64,000 bases of DNA, taken from NCBI GenBank assembly GCA_963717475.1, contig OY970337.1, forward strand, positions 1,922,001 through 1,986,000, read 5' to 3'. Shown here one piece after another: positions 58,320 through 64,000 of the stretch (positions within the stretch are counted from its first letter, which is position 1; the number at the start of each line of letters is the position of its first letter). Made by a program: the position numbers and the translations under genes. This DNA is from AC-32 sp963717475. Its GTDB lineage: Bacteria > Actinomycetota > Thermoleophilia > Gaiellales > Gaiellaceae. A model generated the notes under the pieces. That model was given only the letters and a program-made list of their open reading frames with translations, was not told the DNA's origin and made no database searches.

Positions 58320-59669
58320 GTGAGCAAGATGAACCGCGTGCCGGAATCGCCAGGGGGAGCCGAGGAGAGCATCGGGCAGCGCCTAAGGCGCCTGCGGCTC
58401 GAGCGCGGCCTCTCCCAGCGCGAGCTCTCGGAGCCCGGCGTCTCGTACGCCTATATCTCGCGGATCGAAGGGGGCGCCCGTCGCCCGTCCGTCAAGGCAC
58501 TCCGCATGCTTGCCCGCAAGCTCGGGGTCTCCGCCGACTACCTCGAGACGGGCTCGGAGATCCGCGCCAGCGACGAGCGAGAGCTCCGGATCGCAGACGC
58601 GGAGCTCGAGCTCCGCCTGGCCGGGAGTTCCCCGGACACGGAGGACAAGCTCGGCAAGCTGCGCGAGGAAGCGCTGGTCGCGGGGGATCACGTGGCCGCC
58701 TCGCGCGCGAGCATCGCTCTCGGGCTCGCTGCCGCCGCCGCCGGAGACAACACGAACGCGATCGAGCGGCTCGAGCAGGGACTCGAGCTCGCGCCCGTCT
58801 CGCCGAGCCTCCGGCCCGACGTCTTCGCGACTCTCGGCCACGCGTACTCGGCCAGCGGCCGGCCCGACCGCGCCGTCGAGCTGTTCCAGAAGTGCCTCGC
58901 CGATCTGAAGGAGCTCGATGCCGGCGACCTCGCCGCTGAAGTCAGGTTCACCACCTACCTCAGTTACGCGCTGACCGACCTCGGGGATCTCGCCGGAGCC
59001 CAGGCCGTCCTCGACGAGGCCCTCGAGCGCGCAGAGGCGGTGACGGATGCGTACTCGCGCGTTCGCCTCTACTGGTCGCTCGCGCGGCTCAACGACGTTC
59101 GCGGGCAGGCCGCTGCCGCACTCGACTGCATCCGGCGCGCGATGGCGCTGCTGGAGGTCACCGAGGACACGCTCCATCTCGCGCGGGCACACTTGCTCTG
59201 CGCCGACATCCTGATGTCGCAGGACCGACATGACTCCGCGGGACGGCACCTCGGGCTCGCCGAGAAGCTGTTCGGCACACAGCCCGAAGCGCTCGATCTC
59301 ACGAACCTCCGCCGCGACCAGGCAAAGCACGCTGCCCGGACTGGAAACGGAGAGCAGGCGGTCTCCTACGCGCGCGCCGCACTGGAGTCGGCGGGCGAGG
59401 AGAACCCACACGAGCGGGGGAACGCGCTCTGGGCTCTCGCCGAGGGCCTGACGCTCACCGGTGAGACGGACGACGCGGACTCGGCGTTCCGGGACGCGAC
59501 CAAACTGCTGGAAGAGCACGGGCACCGGCGCGACGTCGGCGAGGCCTACCGCTCCTGGGGCAAGTTCCTGCGCCGCGCAGGCCGGGAGGATGACGCGCTC
59601 GAGGTCTTCGAGCGCGCCGCCGATCTCGCCTCCGAGCCGCTGACCGTCGAAGCGCACGGACCGCGGTGA
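58320..59669 (+). CDS. XRE-family regulator with TPR repeats
   Basis: A 449-residue regulator. Residues 18-80 are a Cro/CI-type HTH (IGQRLRRLRLERGLSQRELS and VSYAYISRIEGGARRPSVKA). The remaining 360 residues are about eight tetratricopeptide repeats (LFQKCLADLKELD and VLDEALERAEAVTDAYSR). This design resembles peptide- or ligand-sensing regulators. GTG 58320 or ATG 58329 are equally possible starts. Its stop overlaps the AlkA-like gene (GTGA). It is divergent from the 27-aa ORF, which could be a target or a peptide ligand; that is speculation. Confidence 0.8.
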   Translation: MSKMNRVPESPGGAEESIGQRLRRLRLERGLSQRELSEPGVSYAYISRIEGGARRPSVKALRMLARKLGVSADYLETGSEIRASDERELRIADAELELRLAGSSPDTEDKLGKLREEALVAGDHVAASRASIALGLAAAAAGDNTNAIERLEQGLELAPVSPSLRPDVFATLGHAYSASGRPDRAVELFQKCLADLKELDAGDLAAEVRFTTYLSYALTDLGDLAGAQAVLDEALERAEAVTDAYSRVRLYWSLARLNDVRGQAAAALDCIRRAMALLEVTEDTLHLARAHLLCADILMSQDRHDSAGRHLGLAEKLFGTQPEALDLTNLRRDQAKHAARTGNGEQAVSYARAALESAGEENPHERGNALWALAEGLTLTGETDDADSAFRDATKLLEEHGHRRDVGEAYRSWGKFLRRAGREDDALEVFERAADLASEPLTVEAHGPR

Positions 59670-60517
59670 TCGCGGCCGCGGTTCGGCCGCGCGGCCCCTT
59701 CTCCCTCCGGATCTCGTCCCGCCTCGCGGGAGACGCGACGCGGAGCTTCGCTTCGGGCCCGCTCTTCGCCGCCCTTGCCGCGGGCGGCACCGGCCGCGCC
59801 TGGCAGCAGCCGGACGGCGTCGTCCAGCTCCGAGCGCCCGACGAGGCCGGGATCGAGGAGCTGCGCTTCGTGCTCGCGCTGGACGACGACCACTCCGAGT
59901 TCCTCGCGCGGTTCCGGGACGACCCGCTGCTGCGGCTCGCCCTGCCTCGCCTCCGCGGCTACCGCCCGCTCCGGCTGCCGACGGTCACGCACGCGTTGCT
60001 GCGCGCGGTGTGCGGCCAGCTGATCCAGGCGAGCCGTGCGCGCGCGATCGAGCGGAACGTCATCCGCGCCGTGACCTCGGCGTTGCCGGGAACGCGCTTC
60101 CATGAGCCGCCGACGCCCGCCTCCTTCGCGGCCTTCTCGCCGGCGCAGCTGCGGCGGCTCGGCCTCGGCGCGCGGCGCGGCGCGACGCTGATCCGCCTGT
60201 GCCGCTCACTCGACCTCGAGGGACTGCGCTCCAAGCCCACCGCTTCGGCGGCCGACCGCCTGGAGCGCGAGCGCGGCCTCGGGCCCTGGTCAGTTGGCGT
60301 CGTCTCGCTGGAGGGTCTCGGGCGCTTCGAGCGCGGGCTCGTCGGCGACCTCGGCCTCGTCAAGCTCGCGTCCGCTCTTCGCGGTCGCTGGGTCGAGGCC
60401 TCGGAGACCGCGGAGCTGCTGGAGCCGTACGGCGAATGGGCGGGTCTCGCGAGCGTGTACCTGCTGCAGGCATACCGGCTCGGCCTCGTGCCTTTGCCGG
60501 AGCGTAAGGCCGCCTAA
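59666..60517 (+). CDS. AlkA-like DNA glycosylase (HhH-GPD)
   Basis: A 283-residue base-excision enzyme. The N-terminal third resembles the AlkA N-domain. LLRAVCGQLIQASRARAIER starts the helical core, ERGLGPWSVGVVSLEGLGRF is the helix-hairpin-helix, and LVGDLGLVKL places the catalytic Asp near residue 228. It would excise alkylated purines. The start GTG overlaps the XRE-TPR stop, so both are in one operon. Iron-sulfur cysteines as in EndoIII/MutY are absent. Confidence 0.75.
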   Translation: MIAAAVRPRGPFSLRISSRLAGDATRSFASGPLFAALAAGGTGRAWQQPDGVVQLRAPDEAGIEELRFVLALDDDHSEFLARFRDDPLLRLALPRLRGYRPLRLPTVTHALLRAVCGQLIQASRARAIERNVIRAVTSALPGTRFHEPPTPASFAAFSPAQLRRLGLGARRGATLIRLCRSLDLEGLRSKPTASAADRLERERGLGPWSVGVVSLEGLGRFERGLVGDLGLVKLASALRGRWVEASETAELLEPYGEWAGLASVYLLQAYRLGLVPLPERKAA

Positions 60518-60528
60518 ACTCAAAGCAA

Positions 60529-61353
60529 ATGGCAACAGACCCGCGCAAGGTCGCGATCCTCGGCCTGGGCACGATCGGCGAGTCGCTGCTCAGCGGCCTG
60601 CTCAGCGGCGGCTGGCGCGAGGCTTCGGAAGTCGCCGTCACCGTGCGGAGCGAGGAGCGCGCGGTGGAGCTCGCGGAGCGCTACGGCGTGTCCGCTGGGA
60701 CGTCGAACGCCGAGGCGATCGCCGGCGCGACCCTGGTCGTAATCGCCGTGAAACCGCAGGACTTCGAGGTGCTGCTCGGCGAGATCGGCGGCCTGCTCAC
60801 CCCGGAGCAGACTGTTCTCTCGGTGGCCGCAGCCATCCCGACCGCGGCGATCGAGAGCCGGATCGGCGCCGGCGTACCCGTCGTCCGCGCGATGCCCAAC
60901 CGCCCCGCAACCGTGCACGAGGGCATCGCGGGGATCTGTGCAGGCGCGCACGCGGGCGACGAGCACCTGACGCTCGCAGAGGAAGCCCTCAGCCATCTGG
61001 GAGCGGTCGTGCGCGTGGCGGAGCGGTACATGGACGCCGTGACCGCCGTCTCGGGCTCGGGGCCTGCGTACTTCGCGCTGCTCGCCGAGGCGATGGTCGA
61101 AGCCGGGATCCTGCTCGGCCTGTCGCGGGAGATCTCGACGCAGCTCGTCGTGCAGACGATGCTCGGCACGGCGCACGTGCTGCGCGACGAAGGCGTCCAC
61201 CCGGTCGACCTGCGCGAGCAGGTGACGTCGCCGGGCGGGACGACGATCCGGGCGATCCGCGAGCTCGAGCGCGCGGGCGTTCGCGCAGCCTTCCTGAACG
61301 CAATCCAGGCCGCGATGGAGCGGTCGCAGGAGCTGGCGCAGGGCGAGATGTGA
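60529..61353 (+). CDS. proC: Pyrroline-5-carboxylate reductase
   Basis: A 274-residue NAD(P)H enzyme for the last step of proline synthesis. VAILGLGTIGESLLSGLLSG is the Rossmann motif, VVIAVKPQ and VVRAMPNRPATVHEG are ProC signatures, and AVSGSGPAYFALLAEAMVEA with TSPGGTTIRAIRELE is the conserved C-terminal half. TAAACT, overlapping the stop of the previous gene, lies 8 nt before the ATG. The pgl start overlaps its stop (GTGA). Confidence 0.9.
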   Translation: MATDPRKVAILGLGTIGESLLSGLLSGGWREASEVAVTVRSEERAVELAERYGVSAGTSNAEAIAGATLVVIAVKPQDFEVLLGEIGGLLTPEQTVLSVAAAIPTAAIESRIGAGVPVVRAMPNRPATVHEGIAGICAGAHAGDEHLTLAEEALSHLGAVVRVAERYMDAVTAVSGSGPAYFALLAEAMVEAGILLGLSREISTQLVVQTMLGTAHVLRDEGVHPVDLREQVTSPGGTTIRAIRELERAGVRAAFLNAIQAAMERSQELAQGEM

Positions 61354-62039
61354 CGCTGTTCGGGGTCGAACTCGTGGTGCTCGACAGCCCGGAGGAGGCC
61401 GCCTCCGCGGTCGCGGACGAGCTCGCCGCGGCGGCGCGCTCGGGGCTCTCGATCGTGCTCACCGGCGGGAAGTCCCCCGGCCGCGCCTACGAGCTTGCCG
61501 CCGAGCGACAGCCGGACTGGAGCCGGGCGACGCTCTGGTGGGGAGACGAACGCTGCGTCCCGCCCGACGACGAGCGCTCGAACTTCCGGCTCGCCCGCGA
61601 GAAGCTGCTGGACAAGGTGGCGGTGCAGCCGCGCGAGCTCCACCGGATCCGCGGCGAGGCCGGCGCCGAGGCCGCGGCGGCCGAGTACGACAGCGAGCTC
61701 GAAGGCGCGTCGCTCGACCTGGTCCTGCTCGGGATCGGGCCGGACGGCCACACGGCGTCGCTCTTCCCCGGGCAGCCCACGCTCGAGGAGCGCGAGCGGC
61801 GGGCGATCCCGGCGGAGGCCACGATGGAGCCGTTCGTGGAGCGCGTCACGCTGACGCTGCCGGTGCTCTGCTCCGCGCCCGAGGTCCTCTTCCTGGTCAC
61901 AGGCGAGGGCAAGGCGGACGCGGTCGAGCGGGCCTTCGGCCGTCCTCCGAGCGCCGAGACGCCTTCGAGCCTCATTCGTTCGGCGGCCGGGAGAACGCGC
62001 GTGATCGCCGACAAGGCCGCAGCAGCGGCGTTGCATTAG
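61350..62039 (+). CDS. pgl: 6-phosphogluconolactonase
   Basis: A 229-residue enzyme of the oxidative pentose phosphate pathway. IVLTGGKSPGRAYELAAE is the phosphate-binding loop, LWWGDERCVPPDDERSNFRL is the family signature, and LGIGPDGHTASLFPGQP carries the catalytic His. The start is GTG 61350, overlapping the proC stop by 4 nt. Coupling to proC may supply NADPH for proline synthesis; that link is inferred. Confidence 0.9.
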   Translation: MTLFGVELVVLDSPEEAASAVADELAAAARSGLSIVLTGGKSPGRAYELAAERQPDWSRATLWWGDERCVPPDDERSNFRLAREKLLDKVAVQPRELHRIRGEAGAEAAAAEYDSELEGASLDLVLLGIGPDGHTASLFPGQPTLEERERRAIPAEATMEPFVERVTLTLPVLCSAPEVLFLVTGEGKADAVERAFGRPPSAETPSSLIRSAAGRTRVIADKAAAAALH

Positions 62040-62066
62040 TTCGGCGCCGGTCGTATACATACGCGC

Positions 62067-62627
62067 ATGACGCCCGAGCCGCCCGGGATGCTCGACGTCC
62101 TCATGCTCGACCAGCCCGAGCAGTTGAAGGCGCTCGGGCACCCGTTGCGCCTGCGCATCCTCGAGACGCTCGGGACGAGCGACGACGCAGGCGACGCGCT
62201 CACGAACCGCGAGCTCGCCGAACGCCTCGGGGTCGATCCCGGCCACCTGCACTTCCACGTGAGGATGCTCCTCCGCGCGGGCCTGATTGCGTTGGCCGAA
62301 GACGGCGGGCGCGGCCGCGAAAAGCCGTACCGCCCGGTCGCCCGCACGCTGCGGGTCGCGCCGGAGCTGCTCGCGTCGGGCCTGACGAGCGACCTGCGCG
62401 AGGCGATGCTCAGCGAGGTGCAGCACGGCTGGGCCGAGCACGGCGCGAAAGGGACGTTCCGCTCGGCTCAGGTAACCGCGCGCCTCACGCCCGAGAGGGC
62501 CCTCGAGCTCCTGACGGAGCTCGTCGAGCAGGTGCGGGAGGCGGAGGAGGAAGGCGTCGAGCCGCTCGTGATCACGGCTGTGTTCCACCCGCCGACGCGG
62601 CGGGCGACGGGAGAAGCGGAGAGCTGA
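62067..62627 (+). CDS. ArsR-like winged-helix regulator
   Basis: A 186-residue regulator. QPEQLKALGHPLRLRILETL and LTNRELAERLGVDPGHLHFH are the winged-helix core. The C-terminal 100 residues form a helical domain with a final VITAVFHPP strand. No Cys pair of metal sensors is present. CGTATACATACG, a short inverted repeat and -10 box in one, lies 7 nt before the ATG, so autoregulation is likely. Its 3' end overlaps the convergent TPR-like gene by 56 bp. Confidence 0.75.
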   Translation: MTPEPPGMLDVLMLDQPEQLKALGHPLRLRILETLGTSDDAGDALTNRELAERLGVDPGHLHFHVRMLLRAGLIALAEDGGRGREKPYRPVARTLRVAPELLASGLTSDLREAMLSEVQHGWAEHGAKGTFRSAQVTARLTPERALELLTELVEQVREAEEEGVEPLVITAVFHPPTRRATGEAES

Positions 62628-63279
62628 GCTCCGCCTCGATGCCCTCGCGCGCGGCGAGGGCCTGAAGGACGAGGACCGTGTCTGCGACCGGCAGGTCCTC
62701 GAGGTACTCCTCACGGGTCTCGAACGACTCGAGCACCGCCTCGGCCGCCAGCTGGTAGCCGAGGACGTCACTTGCAGCGATGAAGGCCAGCGCGTCGCCG
62801 ACGTCGGTCGGGAAGTCGTCGTGCGTGCGAATCCAGTCCGCGTGCTCGCGTGCCTGCCTTCGCCGGCCCAGGACGAGCTCGGCGAGGGCCGCGGCGTAGA
62901 GGCCGATCGGTGAGTCGGCGCCGGCGGCCCCTGCATCGAGGGCCCAGCGGGCAGCGTCCTCCGCGCCGTCCCAGTCTCCGGCCATGACGAGCGCCTTCAG
63001 CGCGCCGATCGGCCGGCCCCAGCTGCCGGGCGGCGCGTCCTGGAAGCTCTCGCGGTAGCGCTCGGCCGCGCGGCGGAGCCACTCGGCCGCCTCGTCCCGG
63101 CGGTCGAGCATCAGGAGAGCAAGCCCGGCCCCGCCCGCCGCGTTGCCGAGCCGGGTCAGCTGCTTCTGCCGAGCGTCGGCGTCGTCGGCGTCGGGCAGCC
63201 GAGCCTCGCCGTCGCGGTACCGCTCCTGCTCGCGGGCGAGATGTCCTTCCCAGTTCACGTCCCATTTCTCTGGGGCCAC
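62572..63279 (-). CDS. TPR-like helical protein
   Basis: A 235-residue soluble protein. Repeated helix pairs (LLMLDRRDEAAEWLRRAAER, GDWDGAEDAARWALDAGAAG and LAELVLGRRRQAREHADWIR) suggest four or five tetratricopeptide-like repeats. There is no signal peptide or catalytic motif. The GTG start at 63279 (APEKWDVNWEGHLAREQ) is chosen by the typical N-terminus. It is divergent from the thiolase by 30 bp. Function is unknown; a scaffold is likely. Confidence 0.6.
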   Translation of the reverse strand: MAPEKWDVNWEGHLAREQERYRDGEARLPDADDADARQKQLTRLGNAAGGAGLALLMLDRRDEAAEWLRRAAERYRESFQDAPPGSWGRPIGALKALVMAGDWDGAEDAARWALDAGAAGADSPIGLYAAALAELVLGRRRQAREHADWIRTHDDFPTDVGDALAFIAASDVLGYQLAAEAVLESFETREEYLEDLPVADTVLVLQALAAREGIEAELSSPLLPSPAASAGGTQP

Positions 63280-63309
63280 GGCTCGCGAGTGTACGACTAG
63301 GCTCTCCGC

Positions 63310-64000
63310 GTGGGCCGGGAGCTGCGCGAGGTGGTGTACGTGGACGGCGTTCGCACCGCGTTCGGGCGCGCTGGGGCGAAGGGAATCTTCTGGCGCACGC
63401 GCGCCGACGATCTCGGGGTCAAGGTCGTCCGGGAGCTGCTGCGACGCAACCCGCAGCTGCCGCCGGAGCGGATCGACGACGTCGTCATGGCGGCCACCGC
63501 GCAGGTCGGCGACCAGGGCCTGACGTTGGGTCGCGACGTGGCGCTGCTCGCCGGGCTGCCGCAGTCGGTTCCCGGGTTCGCCGTCGACCGGATGTGCGCA
63601 GGCGCGCTCACGGCCGTGACCTCGGGCGCGGGCGAGATCGCGATGGGCGCGGCGGAGGTCGTGCTCGCCGGCGGCATCGAGCACATGGGACACCACCCGA
63701 TGGGCGAGGACGTCGACTTCAACCCGCGCTTCGTCGCCGAGCGGCTCGTCGACCCCTCGTCGGTGACGATGGGCGCCACCGCCGAGAACCTGCACGACCG
63801 CTTTCCGCAGCTGACGAAGCTCGACGCGGACGAATTCGCGGTGCGGTCTCAGCAGCGCGCCGCGGCCGCCTGGCAGAACGGCGTCATGCGCGAGACGGTC
63901 GTGCCGATGTCGGTCTTCACGGAGGACGGTTGGCGTCTCGCCGACCGCGACGAGTTCCTGCGGCCGGAGACCTCGCTTGACGGCCTCTCCGATTTGCCGA
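63310..64000 (+). CDS. Thiolase (acetyl-CoA acyltransferase), 3' end outside the window
   Basis: The first 230 residues of a thiolase. VVYVDGVRTAFGRAGAKG starts the fold, VPGFAVDRMCAGALTAVTSG places the acyl-enzyme Cys near residue 97, and LAGGIEHMGHHPMG is the conserved loop. The His and second Cys of the active site lie beyond 64000. GTG 63310 has TAGGCT 6 nt upstream. It would shorten or build 3-oxoacyl-CoA chains, as in fatty acid beta-oxidation. Confidence 0.85.
   Translation, partial: MGRELREVVYVDGVRTAFGRAGAKGIFWRTRADDLGVKVVRELLRRNPQLPPERIDDVVMAATAQVGDQGLTLGRDVALLAGLPQSVPGFAVDRMCAGALTAVTSGAGEIAMGAAEVVLAGGIEHMGHHPMGEDVDFNPRFVAERLVDPSSVTMGATAENLHDRFPQLTKLDADEFAVRSQQRAAAAWQNGVMRETVVPMSVFTEDGWRLADRDEFLRPETSLDGLSDLP

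Overview
The window is GC-rich throughout. Its gene set points to an actinobacterium, most like Thermoleophilia: many GTG starts, many apparently leaderless genes, an MtrAB-LpqB-like operon, poly-proline/PASTA exported proteins and a KorAB ferredoxin oxidoreductase. The class is an inference, because no rRNA or other taxonomic marker is present. Roughly fifty intact protein genes are recognisable. About ten others are readable only across one or more single-base frameshifts. Some of these are essential genes (uppP), so many of the shifts are probably sequencing or assembly errors rather than true decay.

Positions 1-1520 hold the broken 3' part of an RTX-like repeat protein, followed by a lower-GC gap. 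From about 1.8 to 11.27 kb the window looks like an accessory island. It has small hypothetical genes, two copies of a small ABM-like protein, a phosphatase, a membrane flippase-like protein and a stand-alone glutamine amidotransferase. It also carries three copies of a tRNA-Asp 3' fragment (two are exact 46-bp repeats), a 31-bp companion repeat, and a conserved 56-bp leader 48-56 nt before three of the small genes. Its right edge coincides with a metallophosphoesterase gene cut after 24 codons.

From 11.3 to 16.8 kb lie an arsR-aquaglyceroporin operon, a second aquaporin-family gene, an RsbRD-like regulator and a P-type cation ATPase. From 16.9 to 24.6 kb are exported proteins: a TAT-exported protein, a lipoprotein, a poly-proline protein, a five-repeat choice-of-anchor-D protein and an M14 carboxypeptidase. 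From 24.6 to 30 kb follow YjbR, DUF998, an MFS transporter, a Na+/H+ antiporter and a glycoside hydrolase.

The most coherent unit is at 30.0-39.7 kb. It is an MtrA/MtrB-like two-component pair, an LpqB-like GerMN plus seven-repeat propeller protein, and a second seven-repeat propeller. Each propeller gene is preceded by a GTAAC-N6-GCAAC direct repeat. Upstream lie two exported proteins (a metalloprotease and a Kelch protein) that end in the same poly-proline spacer plus a single PASTA domain. From 39.8 to 45.2 kb are an ABC-2 exporter, a GT-C mannosyltransferase-like protein and two undecaprenyl-diphosphatase types (PAP2 and UppP), which suggests envelope polymer synthesis and lipid carrier recycling.

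From 45.3 to 52.7 kb are a collagen-like/lamin-tail protein, a Pro/Glu-rich protein, a kinase-less five-PASTA membrane protein, a small RTX protein, a partly duplicated lipoprotein around a HAD gene, and a CbxX-type AAA ATPase. From 52.7 to 64 kb are korAB, a CGNR regulator divergent from an M23 peptidase, a VOC protein, a 27-codon small ORF with a strong Shine-Dalgarno site, an XRE-TPR regulator, an AlkA-like glycosylase, proC, pgl, an HTH regulator, a TPR-like protein and the start of a thiolase.
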